Shown: positions 1-9,501, counted from the stretch's first letter. The stretch is 19,847 bases of DNA from UBA7396 sp047637875 (GCA_047637875.1 JBLJBH010000015.1:1-19847); one strand, 5' to 3'. Numbers and translations: made by a program. The notes: generated by a model not told the origin, from the letters alone.

Positions 1-56
1 CTTGTGGCTTGTGGCTTGTGGCTTGTGGCTTGTGGCTTGTGGCTTGTGGCTTGTGG
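1..56. repeat. 7-bp tandem repeat (CTTGTGG), 8 perfect copies
   Basis: Eight uninterrupted copies of CTTGTGG fill the first 56 bases. The array begins at the window edge, so it probably continues upstream. It is much richer in G than its surroundings. It lies beyond the 3' end of uvrB, outside any convincing gene. A 7-bp unit is not a multiple of three, so changes in copy number would shift any reading frame running through it. Confidence 0.95.
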
Positions 57-159
57 CATATTTCCCTTAAGTTATTTTTAAGTAATAAAATTTTATCATT
101 TAAAAAATATTTGTCAAATTATTTTTCAAAATTTTTTATGGAAATAAAACTTATTTACT

Positions 160-2325
160 CTAAAATTTCTTTAACCCTCTTCTCAGCTCAATTATCTCAT
201 CTCTGAGTTCTGCAGCTTTTTCATATTCCATATTTGCTGAAGCAACTCACATTTCAAATTCAAGTCTTTTTAATTCTTTTTCTAAATCCTTTTCTGAAAT
301 AAGAGCATAATCTTTCTTTTTTGTTTTTATACCAATTTCTTTGATTTCAGAAAAAACAGTAGTTGGAGTAATTCCGTGTTTTGTATTGTATTCTCTTTGA
401 AGATTTCTTCTATAATTTGTTAGATTGATAGAAGTTCTCATCGCATTGGAAACAAATATTCACTCACGAGTTAAAAATTTTCATTTATCAAAACGGAAAA
501 GTGGAATTTTATTTCCATTTTCATCAAGTAAAAATTCTTCACTTTCATAAATTTCTCACTTTTTAGAAATTAATTTATTCTCTTCAAATTTTACATCTTT
601 TAGTTCTTCACTATACATATAAACCTTTCAGTTTGCATTTCTTGCAGCTCTTCCGATAATTTGAATAAGAGCTGATGAAGATCTTAAAAATCATTGTTTA
701 TCAGCATCAAGTATGGCTATTTTTGTAACTTCAGGTAAATCAAGTCATTCTCTAAGTAAATTTACTCAAACTATTACATCAATTTTTCCGGTTCTCAAGT
801 CTCGCAAAATATCTATTCTATCAAGTGTTTCTATTTCACTATGGAGATACCTAACTTTTACTCAGTTTTCTAGTAAATAATCTGTAAGTTCTTCACTTGA
901 TCTTTTTGTTAAAGTAGTCACGAGCATTTTTTCTCCTTTTTCAATCACTTCTCTAATATTTTTCATTACATCATCCACCATATAACTCATACTTCTGAGT
1001 TCAATAATTGGATCTAAAAGCCCAGTTGGTCTAATAACCAGTGGAACAATTCTATTTTCTTCATCATCTAGCCAAGCTCCATCAGTTATTGGATCAAAAT
1101 TATAAAATTTTTCAGGATTGATAGAAGATTTTTCTATATCATATTGTCCAGGAGTAGCAGAAACGAGTACCATACTTTTCATCTTATTTTCAAATTCATC
1201 AAATTTAAGAGGTCTATTATCCATAGCTGATGGAAGTCTAAATCAAGCCTCAACTAAATTTTCCTTTCTCGCTCTATCTCAAGCATACATTCATCATATT
1301 TGACTAATGGTCATATGAGACTCATCAACAAAACACAAAAAATCATCTCCAAAATAATCTATAAGTGTTGCTGGAGGTTCTCAAGCCTTTCTTCCATCAA
1401 GATAACGAGAATAATTTTCAATTCAGTTTACATACCCTACTTCTTGCATCATTTCTATATCATATTCAACTTTTGTTTTAAGTCTTTCATGTTTTACAAC
1501 TTCCCCAGTTTTTTCAAAAAACTCAAGTCTTTCTTTTAATTCCTCTTGAATTGCTGGAACTATTTTATTAATAGTATCTTTTGTAGTTACAGTATGTTTT
1601 GCTGGAAATATTTCAATCACATGTAAAACTTCATAAATTTCTCCTGTTAAATAATTTCTTCTCGTGATTCTAGAAACTTCATTTCACCAGAATTCTATTG
1701 AATAAACAGTTTCACGGCTTGAAGGAAATATTTCAAGCAGATCTCACATAACTTGAAAAGTTCCAGGTTTAAAATCTTCTCAAGCTCTTTTATATTGAAG
1801 TAAAATAAGTTTTTTCATCAAATCATCAAACTGATATTCATCTCATACTTTTATCTCAAAGATTGAGTCTTCATAAGCTTTTATATCTCAAACACCATAA
1901 ATACAAGATACTGATGCTACAATGATAACATCTTTTCTTTTTATGAGATCTTGAGTGGCAGCATGACGAAGTCTGTCAATTTCCTCATTTATTGTTGCTT
2001 CTTTTTCTATATAAGTATCAGTCTTCCCTACATATGCTTCTGGTTGATAATAATCATAATACGAAACAAAATAATGCACCGCATTATCAGGAAAAAATTC
2101 TTTAAATTCAAGCGCAAGTTGTGCTGCTAAAGTTTTATTATGAGCAATTATGAGAGTTGGTTTATTTATTTTCTCAATAATATTTGCCATAACAAATGTT
2201 TTTCAACTTCAAGTTACTCACCATAAAGTTTGTTGCTTGTGTCAGTTTTGTAAATATTTCACAATATCATTTATTGCTTTTGGTTGGTCTCAAGTTGGAG
2301 CGTATTTTGATTTTAATTTAAACAT
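160..2325 (-). CDS. uvrB: UvrABC excinuclease subunit UvrB
   Basis: UvrB is the damage-verifying helicase of nucleotide excision repair; it is loaded by UvrA and recruits UvrC. The 721-residue product starts MFKLKSKYAPTGDQP. It has Walker A GVTGSGKT (36-43, all three glycines UGA), the Tyr-rich hairpin region YFVSYYDYYQ (85-94), DESH (334-337), SATPG (about 390), motif VI QIIGRAARN (555-563) and a C-terminal UVR domain ANMEYEKAAELRDEI (697-711). It is about 50 residues longer than typical UvrB. Two insertions explain this, one of about 20 residues after SATPG and one of about 45 after motif VI. The start gives the standard UvrB N-terminus. A CGA codon at 802-804 falls on the conserved Arg of the RIDILRDLR stretch, so CGA still means Arg. 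The gene diverges from the cyclase gene; no strong terminator is visible after it. Confidence 0.98.
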
Positions 2326-2354
2326 TTAAATTCATTTAAAAAAATAACTTGTCT

Positions 2355-2360
2355 ATTATA
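2355..2360 (-). promoter_or_regulatory. Candidate -10 box of the uvrB promoter
   Basis: A perfect TATAAT on the minus strand lies 29 bases upstream of the uvrB ATG. The best -35 match, TTGTTT at 2376-2381, gives a short 15-bp spacer, so the -10 is better supported than the -35. Confidence 0.45.
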
Positions 2361-2369
2361 TTTAAAAAT

Positions 2370-2398
2370 TTGAAAAAACAATAAAAATATACTATAAT
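2370..2398 (+). promoter_or_regulatory. Sigma70-type promoter of the cyclase operon
   Basis: TTGAAA (2370-2375) and TATAAT (2393-2398) are separated by 17 bp, which is close to consensus. Transcription would start near 2405, giving a leader of about 20 nt before the ATG at 2426. The promoter overlaps the divergent uvrB promoter region, so the two could interfere or be co-regulated. Confidence 0.65.
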
Positions 2399-2425
2399 GT
2401 TTTTGTTAAAAATTAATCCCAAAAA

Positions 2426-3625
2426 ATGAATAATATAAACACACAAAATTGAGTAATAATGTTTACAGATTTAAAAGATTTTACACTAAAGACCTCACTT
2501 TTTACTCAAAAACAAATCGATAAAATTCTTGATGATCAAGATAAATTAATGTTATTAAATTTAAAAAAATATAATTGAAATATAATAAAAACTGTATGAG
2601 ATTCATACATGATTTTTTTTGAAAAACCAAAAGATGCTTTACTTTTTGCTATTGAAATACAAAAACTTTTAAAAGATTATAATAAAGATAAAAAAATAGC
2701 ATTACATAAAATAGAAATAAGAATTTCTATTGATTATTGAGTTTTAAATAAAAAAGATACTATAAATTGACATGATTTTTTTTGAGATAGTGTAAATTTA
2801 GCATCAAGAGTATTATCAAGAACTTTAGAAAATAAAATTTTTATCACTGATAAACTTTATGATAGTTTAATAAATGAATGAGTAAATTGTAGATATGATT
2901 TTTTATGAAAAACTACTTTCAAATGAATTTTATACGAAGTATGAGTTTATGAAGTTTTATACAATGAAGACGATATGAAACTTTTTGATAAATGAGAATA
3001 TAAAAAAACTGATTATAAAAGAGTTTTAGAAGATGAAAAAACAAAGCTAAGATATAAAAATATTGATGATATAATTTTTAAGTGTTCCGCTATTAATTGT
3101 GTCATTTCTATTCAACCAATCCCTTTTATTGATATATATTCTTCTGTTTGAATTTATACTTATATGTTAAATTCAATAGCTTCAGAATATAAAATTAAAT
3201 TATCAAGAAAACAAATAAATGAAATATTAATAACAATATTTTCAGCTATTTGATCAGTTTTATTAATAAACCAAACTATTCAATGAATATCTAAAATATG
3301 ACTAATATGAATTGCTTGATTTTTATTTGTTCCTTTAAATTTTTGAATAACTTATTGAGTTTGAAAAGTAATGAATTATTATTTTTATTCTACTAATAAT
3401 AATTTAAAAATAAATAATAAAGAAATTAAAGAATTATTTTTTAGTTGAAAAGACTTTTGAGAAAAATATGCAAAAGAAAATAAAAAAGAAATCATTGCAC
3501 TTTGAAAAAAATTCAAAAATGAATTTTTAAGTTTTCAAAAAGAATCAAAAGATGAGTTAAAAAAAATATCCAAAGAAGTTGAAAAAGAAATAAAAAATTT
3601 GAAAAATAAAGAAAAAAATATATAA
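2426..3625 (+). CDS. Class III adenylate cyclase fused to a DUF697-like membrane domain
   Basis: The 399-residue product has an N-terminal class III nucleotide cyclase domain (about 8-178). Both metal-binding aspartates are present (D15 in MFTDLKDFT, D59 in KTVGDSYM). So are the adenine-selecting pair (K55, D117) and the transition-state residues N124 and R128 of VNLASR. ATP is therefore the likely substrate and the enzyme looks active. Residues about 219-325 resemble DUF697 (YcjF family): a QPIPFIDIYSSVG segment, a hydrophobic stretch, and a conserved ITYGVGKVMNYYF-type end. The last 70 residues are Lys/Glu-rich and probably coiled coil. DUF697 is usually attached to GTPases, so this fusion is unusual. 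The next gene starts 30 bp downstream with no terminator between, suggesting one operon. The cyclase call is confident; the DUF697 call is good but rests on recalled family features. Confidence 0.88.
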
Positions 3626-3655
3626 ATATAAAAATATTATTATAAATAGTAATTT

Positions 3656-4480
3656 ATGAAAAATTCTATATTTCAAGTTTTTATAAAAATTGTAATGTTA
3701 ACGGGTGTATTTTTTGTTATCATAAATTATTTTTGATACTTTTTAAATGCAGAAGTTGAAAATAAATCAACTAATTCAAATAAACAAAAATTTGTATCTC
3801 GTGATATTGAAATTATATGAAATGTATGAGTTGCTATTTCAACAAATATTTGAACTAGACATAAACAAACAAAAGAAACTCCTATAAATTTATATAAAGA
3901 AGTTGTAGAAATTTGATATATTTTGTGAAATAATAATGTAGCAAAAGATAAACTTATAACCGCTAATATGATTTTTTTAAATGAGTATTTTAATATTTTA
4001 AAAACTGACATTAGAAGTTTACTTTCTAGCTCAAATGATAGAGAATTTGCACTAAATTCTTTTATAGCACAACTTGAATATAGATACAAAGTTTGAATTG
4101 AAAATCTAAGAATTTTAAACTCTCAAAAAGTAGAACTAACAAAAGCTTTTGAAAATTCAAATCTAGAAATAAATAAATTAAAAGATAAAATTTGAAATGA
4201 TTTTTGAAATTTTAATAACAATGAAACAATAAAAAATATTGATAGTTATCTAGAAATAAAAAAAGAAAATACAAATGCCCTAACTTATATTATTTTTATT
4301 AATAAATTTATTGATTATTATACAATATTAAATAATTACAATAAAAAAGTTTTAGATACACTTATAAATAACAAAGAAATTTTAATAAAAAATACTCAAG
4401 TAGTAATACCAGACACTGGATGAGAACTTTTAAAACAATTAAAAATACTATACAGTGAAGATGAATGGAAAGAAAAATAA
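3656..4480 (+). CDS. Membrane-anchored or secreted coiled-coil protein, unknown function
   Basis: The 274-residue product is not one I recognise. Residues about 8-30 form one hydrophobic segment after a short basic start (MKNSIFQVFIK), so it is either a signal anchor or a signal peptide cleaved near LNA|E at about 31-33. The rest is hydrophilic, rich in Asn, Lys, Ile and Glu, and probably mostly helical, with a likely coiled coil around 150-190. There is no catalytic motif and there are no cysteines. It sits 30 bp behind the cyclase-DUF697 gene in the same direction and appears co-transcribed, so it may be the envelope partner of that protein; this is inference. Its TAA forms one end of a 43-bp palindromic terminator. 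Confidence 0.8.
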
Positions 4481-4519
4481 AAAATATAGATACTGCAATG
4501 CAGTATCTATATTTTTTAT
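4477..4519. terminator. 43-bp perfect palindrome, bidirectional terminator
   Basis: Two 21-base arms (4477-4497 and 4499-4519) are exactly complementary around a single central A. The core is ATAGATACTGCA, with A/T tracts at both ends that give a U-run on either strand. The stop codon of the plus-strand gene (4478-4480) and that of the convergent minus-strand gene (4516-4518) lie at symmetric positions at the two ends of the palindrome. Confidence 0.9.
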
Positions 4520-5580
4520 ACTATTATAAACGGCGCAAAGACAAGTCTATTTTTTTCATTTTTAAAAAAATCATCATTCACATAATCCAGATTTAGTTCA
4601 CTTCTATAAGCAGCATTTCCTCTTTGGATAAGTTTATATCATACAGTTTTTACTTTATAACTCACATCATATCTATTACAAGTTCTTGGACAAATATCAT
4701 CTATCGCGTAGTATCATCTTGCAGGATTTTCTATTGAGCTCGTATCACAAAGTCTTCCAGTAAACACCAGAGCCCAAGGATAATATAAATCTATTCAAAT
4801 TTTTTCTTGAGTTTTATACAATTCTTCCCTTTTTTCCATATAATCAAGAGCAACTCTTTGTATTTTATGTTTTTGTAAAAAATTTTGATACTCTTCTAAA
4901 TTCACCTCACTCGAAGCATAAAACTTAAGTTGCCATTTTATGATTTCTTCTTTCATTTTTTCAATTTCCTGCGATGATTTATTTTTTATGAGTTCTCAAG
5001 CTGGATGTACTTCATACCCATAAGTATCAATTAAAGGAGTTTTTAGAAGTTTATGAATAATTCTTCAAAAAGAAATTTTTAGATTGGTATATTTAGTTTC
5101 TAAAAGTCTTAAAACTCAAAAATCATTTACAACGATTTCAATAGGATTTTTTATATTTAAATTATTTAAATATTCTAGAGTTTCCTCAAGTTTTTCAAGC
5201 ATTTTATCTCAAACATATGGAGTAACAAGAGTAAAAGTTCTTAATTTATGTGGAGGAAATTTTTTATCAAATTCTCTAAATTTTTCAATTGCTTTTTCTA
5301 TTTCGTTTTTATAAGGAAGTAAATATTCACAATTATCACTTCAATAATATATTCCATCAATTTTTGAAAATAATTCTGGTCCAAATCTTTTTTTTAGCTC
5401 TCTTATAGCCATAAAATTTACTTCATATTGAGGAGATATGTTTTCAGCAAGTTCCCCGGGAAAATTTTGCATGAAAAAAGAAGCAATTTCTCTATCGGTT
5501 TTTCAAGTTGATAGTAAAAATCACTCATTTAATAATGTAAAATATTCCAAATTAGTTCAGATGTGAATATGTAAGTTCAT
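4516..5580 (-). CDS. Peptidase U32 / UbiV-like putative Fe-S protein
   Basis: The 354-residue product resembles the U32 superfamily, especially UbiV-type members. It has a NPIEIVVNDFGVLRLL strand-turn stretch (about 145-160), a FGRIIHKLL segment (171-179) and a C-terminal cysteine group. C278, C297 and C301 (C-x18-C-x3-C), with the N-terminal C84, match the four-Cys layout that binds 4Fe-4S in UbiV. Known relatives act in O2-independent hydroxylation of ubiquinone or RNA. No quinone genes are nearby and the substrate is unknown, so I give no symbol. It is last in the metG - 190-aa - dut operon, starting 16 bp after the dut stop. The chosen ATG gives a compact MNLHIHIGTN start. It is not expected to be a classical protease. 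Confidence 0.6.
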
Positions 5581-5596
5581 AAATTTTTATTATAAT

Positions 5597-6025
5597 TTAT
5601 TTTATTCAAGTTGTACCAAATCCTCATCTATCAGAGTTTCCCATACTTTCAACAACCTCAAATTCAGCTTTTAAAATAGGCATCAAAACTCATTGTCCGA
5701 TACGAGTTCCATTTTCAATTTTTTGAGTTTCTTTTGACATATTCATATAAGCAAATTTTATAGTATCATTGTCTCCAGAATAATCACTATCAATAATTCA
5801 AACTGAATTTACTTGAATAAGTCCGTGTTTTTTATATGTAGAACTTCTTGGACAAATTTGTAAAACATATCATTCTGGTACTTCAACAACTGTTCCGGTT
5901 TCAACTAATTTAAATTCTCAAGGTTCAAATGTATAATCTCAAACACATTTAAAATCAAATCAACAAGCACCAGCTGTTTCATAAAATAATGGTTGTCAAT
6001 CAGAAGTTTTTATTCTTACTTTCAT
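5597..6025 (-). CDS. dut: dUTP diphosphatase (dUTPase)
   Basis: Dut hydrolyses dUTP to dUMP and diphosphate, which keeps uracil out of DNA and supplies dUMP. The 142-residue product has normal trimeric dUTPase length and all five motifs: AGACGFDF (18-25), PRSS (59-62), GIIDSDYSGDN (76-86, with the catalytic Asp expected at D79), TRIGQ (107-111) and C-terminal RGGFGTTG (133-140). Motif I is slightly unusual (ACGFDF rather than the common AGYDL). UGA encodes several of the conserved glycines, including the first G of RGGFG and the G of GIIDSDY. It lies 22 bp after the 190-aa gene and 16 bp before the UbiV/U32-like gene. No Shine-Dalgarno precedes the ATG. Confidence 0.96.
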
Positions 6026-6047
6026 AGTATAAAAATTAAAAAATAAA

Positions 6048-6620
6048 TTATAAATTTAAATCCCTTATTTCAGGAGGAAGATTTTTACAATCAATCATCG
6101 CTAAACATTCATCTATTCATAAAGTAGAAACATCTACTACTTTTTGTAATCAAGAAGTAAAACCAACTTCAACTTTAACTTTTTTTGCAAAAATTACAAA
6201 ATTAGAATTATTTTCTCAAGGAATAAATCAAAAATAATATTCTCAAGAATATGCTTTTTGCAAATATTCTAGCATATCAAAATTGTCTCATGATATTTCT
6301 TTATATTGTTTTACTTTTTCTGAATCAAATTTTAATTGAATTTCTTTTATTCAAACTATTTCAAATCATTCTTTTGATAATAACTCTTTATTTCAATCTT
6401 TATAATATCAAGAATTTAGTAAAAGTGATTGAAAGACTAAATATTGTTCATCCCAATTACTATCTTCAGGCTTAAATCAAAATTTTCTTAAAAATGGTCA
6501 AATATACATAGAAAGATAATAGCTATAAATAGCTTTTTTTTCCTGATATCATTTTCAGAAAAAAATTCATATTTCTCTTTTTCATCAAGAAATAATTTCA
6601 AAATTTTGTGCATTATTCAT
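6048..6620 (-). CDS. Hypothetical protein, 190 aa, coupled to metG
   Basis: I do not recognise this protein. Its 190 residues look soluble, with no signal peptide or membrane segment. Charged and aromatic residues are mixed, and there are two cysteines close to the C-terminus (DECLAMIDCKN). The ATG begins one base after the metG TAG, so translation is probably coupled. It is followed by dut after 22 bp. A second ATG in another frame (6613) opens a 41-codon ORF, but only the frame starting at 6620 stays open to 6048. The N-terminal 30 residues have the weakest support, because the alternative frame there also reads like protein. Confidence 0.75.
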
Positions 6621-6621
6621 A

Positions 6622-8244
6622 CTATATTTCAAATCTATTAAATAAATTTTCTCATTTTTCTTTTATTTCAAAAATCGGAGTTTCTGAAATTAATTTTTGC
6701 AATTCTCAGTTTTCTAATCTTTCAGCATAATTTTCAAGTCAAAGTTTTACAAACATTTCAGACATTTTTTCTGGGAAAAATGGATATAAAGCTAGCCCGA
6801 CTTGTCTTAATCATTCTGCAATAGTATACAAAACTTCTTTTGTTTCTTCCATTTTAGTTTCGTCTTTTATCATTTGCCAAGGTTCTTTTTTAGTAGTGAA
6901 ATCGTTTAGCTTGTCTAAAAATAAAAATGATTCATCTAATACTAATTTTAAATTATAATTATTAAAACTTTCTTTTATTTTTGGTATAAATACTAATGGA
7001 ATATAATTATTTAGTTTATCTCAATCGATAGATTTAACTTTATTTAATTCTTTTGCTAAATCTGGTTGTAATTTTCATTCTAACTTCAAATTCAAAACAA
7101 CAACTCTATTAACAAGATTTCCTAAATTATTTGCAAGTTTTGCATTATACATTAAAATCGCTTGTTCTTGGTTAAAATCTCAATCTTGCCCAATATTTAT
7201 ACTTGAAAGCATATATAAAGTCAGTAAATCTTTTGAATATTTAGCTGAAAACTCAACTGGATCAATTACATTTCAAAGTGATTTTGAAATTTTTTGTCAA
7301 TCAACTGTAAAATAACCTGTAGTTAAAACATTTTTTGGCATCGCGTAACCTGCACTTTTCAGCATTGCTGGCCAATAAATTGCATGAAATCTGATAATAT
7401 CTTTTGCTACCACATGCATATCTGCTGGCCAAAATTCACTATCATCTCAACCTTTATCAGGATATTTACAAACTGTTACATAGTTAAATAGCGCGTCAAA
7501 CCAAACATAAGTTACTTGAGTTTCATCAAATGGTAGTTTTATACCAAATTTATTTGTTTCTCTAGAAATAGAAAAATCTTCAAGTCATCTATCAACAAAT
7601 GCTTTTACTTCATTAAATCTATTATCAGGCATTACAAAACTTGGATTATTTTTATATAAATCTTTCAAGAAATTCTCATATTTTGAAAGTCTAAAAAACC
7701 AGTTTTTTTCTTTGATTTTTTGAGGTTCAGTAAGATGATCAGGACAAACTTTGATAATATTTTCACTCATTTTTACTTTTGAAGAAAATGGAAAAGTTTC
7801 TTTTGTAGTTTTATTTAAACAAACTAAATCTTCATCTTTTTTAAATGCTTCACATCAAACACAATACATTCATTCATATTCTGCCCTAAAAATATCCCCA
7901 TTATCAAAACATTTTTGTAATACTTCCCTAACTAGTTTATGGTGTCTTTCTTCAGTAGTTCTAATAAAATCAGTATATTTTATATCAAGTCCATCCCAAA
8001 CTGCTTTATGTTTTTCAGCCATCATATCAAGATACGGCATAATTTCCATTCAGATTTCCCCGGCTTTTAATACTGCTTTTTGAGAGTTTTCATCCACTCA
8101 AGTTGAAAATTTTACTTTTTTTCAGTTAATTTTTTGATATCTAGCTATACTATCACAAATTATTGAACTATAAGCATGTCCGATATGTGGAACTCAGTTT
8201 GTATAATAAATCGGTGTTGTTATAAAAAATGTATCTTTTTGCAT
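6622..8244 (-). CDS. metG: Methionyl-tRNA synthetase
   Basis: MetG charges tRNA-Met with methionine, using ATP. The 540-residue product starts MQKDTFFITTPIYYTNG. It has the class I HIGH motif as HIGH (20-23) and the KMSKS motif as KISKS (318-322). The zinc knuckle probably uses C128, C131, C167 and H170 (YCVGC and CPDH), with about 25 extra residues between the two halves. TYVWFDALFNY and FHAIYWPAML mark the catalytic core. The C-terminus ends in the anticodon-binding helical domain, without the tRNA-binding EMAP-like domain of long MetGs. UGA is used at conserved glycines such as KSLGN, and UGG at conserved tryptophans. It leads the operon metG - 190-aa - dut - UbiV/U32-like. Its leader contains a 58-bp palindromic element. 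Confidence 0.98.
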
Positions 8245-8267
8245 TTAATTTTAATTATTTTTTATTT

Positions 8268-8325
8268 TGTCATTGTCGGGCTTGACCCGACAATCTAGAT
8301 ACTCGTATCAAGTACGAGTATGACA
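8268..8325. repeat. 58-bp double-hairpin palindromic element in the metG leader
   Basis: The ends are inverted repeats, TGTCAT (8268-8273) and ATGACA (8320-8325). Inside are two hairpins: ATTGTCGGG / CCCGACAAT around CTTGA (8272-8294), and ATACTCGTA / TACGAGTAT around TCAAG (8299-8321). The two loops are reverse complements of each other (CTTGA and TCAAG). The element is far more GC-rich than its surroundings. The GGGCTTGACCC core resembles dispersed intergenic palindromes known from other bacteria. No T-run follows on either strand, so it is not a standard terminator. Only one copy is in the window. Confidence 0.85.
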
Positions 8326-8334
8326 TTATTTCTT

Positions 8335-8361
8335 ATTATATGATTTTTTAGTTTTTTTCAA
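8335..8361 (-). promoter_or_regulatory. Candidate promoter of the metG operon
   Basis: On the minus strand TTGAAA (8356-8361) and a perfect TATAAT (8335-8340) are separated by 15 bp; shifting the -35 to TTTGAA gives 16 bp. It starts just past the dprA stop codon. Transcription would start near 8328, placing the 58-bp double hairpin inside the metG 5' leader. Confidence 0.5.
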
Positions 8362-8362
8362 A

Positions 8363-9424
8363 TTAAATAGAGTATTTTCCCATCATATCTTTTTTAATAA
8401 CTCAATTTAATTCCATTAAAGATAAATTGAGAGATAATGTTCAGTAGTCAAATCAAGTTTTTTCTATTAAATCATCTATACTTAAAGATAAATTATATTT
8501 TAATAATTCATAAATACTTTTTTGAATATCATTTTCAAAAACTATCTCTTTTTTGTTATCTAAAACTTTATAGTTGTATTCTTCTAAGATATCTACAGAA
8601 CTCGTTGTAAGTTTTGCTTCCCCATTTTTTATCAAATTGTTTGTTCAAGCAGAAGTTAATTGAAAAATATCTCAAGGAATTGCAAATAAATCTTTTCATT
8701 GTTCTAAAGCTAAATTTGCAGTTATGAGAGTTCCTGATTTTTCTGCTGCTTCTAAAATAAGAAGTCCTGAACTCATTCCAGAAACTATTTCATTTCTCAC
8801 AGGAAATGTATAAATTCATCCGGGAGTTCAAAGTGGAAAAATAGAAATTAAAGCTCAAGAGTTTTCAATCACTTTTTCAAACAAATTTTTATTTGTTGAT
8901 GGATAAGTAATATCTATTCCGGTTCAAAAAACTACAATAGTTTTTTCCTCATTTTCAACACATATTTTGTGAGCCAAAGTATCACAACCTCAGGCTCAAC
9001 CTGAAACTATAGTAAAATATTTTGTGAGATCTGGAATAATTGATTCTCATACTTTTTTAGCATACTGACTATTTTTCCTTGAACCAACTATTGAAAAAAA
9101 ATTATTGCTTCAATTTAATTCTCATCTAACATACAAAAAATAAGGTGGATTTGAAATATTTTTTAATTTTTCAGGATAATTATTATCATTTATAGTAATT
9201 ATATTTACTCATAAATTTTGTAACTTTTTATCAATTAACTTTGTATCTAGTTTATTTTTTAGTTCTAAAATTTTTTGTATTTGACCTTCATTTTCTATAA
9301 ACTTTTTTAGATTTTCAAAAGATAAATTATCATAAAAAGATTTATAATCATGATTGTTTTCAAAAATTTTATGTAAATTTTTATGAGTAAATCCTAAAGA
9401 GTGTAAATAAACTAAATAATTCAT
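8363..9424 (-). CDS. dprA: DNA-processing protein DprA
   Basis: DprA binds incoming single-stranded DNA during natural transformation and loads RecA. The 353-residue product has an N-terminal helical region (about 1-70), then a Rossmann-like DprA fold. The fold has YPEKLKNISNPPYFLYVRG, IVGSRKNS, SGGAGGCDTLAH (glycines largely UGA), TYPSTNKNLFE, FPLGTPGG, FPVRNEIVSGMS, KSGTLITANLALEQGKDLFAIPGD and GTNNLIKNG in the usual order. A C-terminal winged-helix-like tail (about 270-353) is present. ATG at 9424 is the first good start and gives a normal length. It diverges from the epimerase gene across a 116-bp gap. The competence link fits the pilus operon elsewhere in the window, though no ComEC or ComF is seen. 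Confidence 0.96.
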
Positions 9425-9452
9425 ATAATTAATTTAAAAAATATATACATTA

Positions 9453-9479
9453 ATTATATACCTAAATTTATTTTTGCAA
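9453..9479 (-). promoter_or_regulatory. Candidate dprA promoter
   Basis: Minus-strand TATAAT (9453-9458) lies 28 bases upstream of the dprA ATG. TTGCAA (9474-9479) could be the -35 with a short 15-bp spacer. TTGCAA is its own reverse complement, so it may serve the divergent promoter too. Confidence 0.4.
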
Positions 9480-9501
9480 ATTATTTTGATTTAATTATAA
9501 A
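9474..9501 (+). promoter_or_regulatory. Candidate promoter of the epimerase gene
   Basis: TTGCAA (9474-9479) and TATAAA (9496-9501) are separated by 16 bp. Transcription would start near 9508, giving a leader of about 33 nt before the ATG at 9541. The leader contains no Shine-Dalgarno sequence. Confidence 0.45.

Noticed and set aside
1118..1539. Two short plus-strand ORFs
   Set aside because: They lie antisense to well-conserved UvrB motifs and encode no recognisable protein.
160..2325. Chain of broken fragments (pseudogene) of uvrB and other genes
   Set aside because: All breaks are UGA codons at conserved glycines; the frame is continuous with UGA as Gly, so the genes are intact.
2426..3625. 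Guanylate cyclase
   Set aside because: The specificity positions are Lys55 and Asp117, the adenylate type, rather than the Glu and Cys or Ser of guanylate cyclases.
3727..4089. 120-codon minus-strand ORF
   Set aside because: It is antisense to the 274-aa coiled-coil gene, which has a signal-like N-terminus and continuous frame with its operon; the antisense product has no recognisable features.
6488..6613. 41-codon minus-strand ORF MHKILKLFLDEKEKYEFF...
   Set aside because: It stops early, while the overlapping frame from 6620 stays open for 190 codons; kept only as a caution on the start of that gene.
8268..8325. Rho-independent terminator for dprA
   Set aside because: Neither strand has a T-run after the hairpins, and a promoter-like sequence for metG lies before it.
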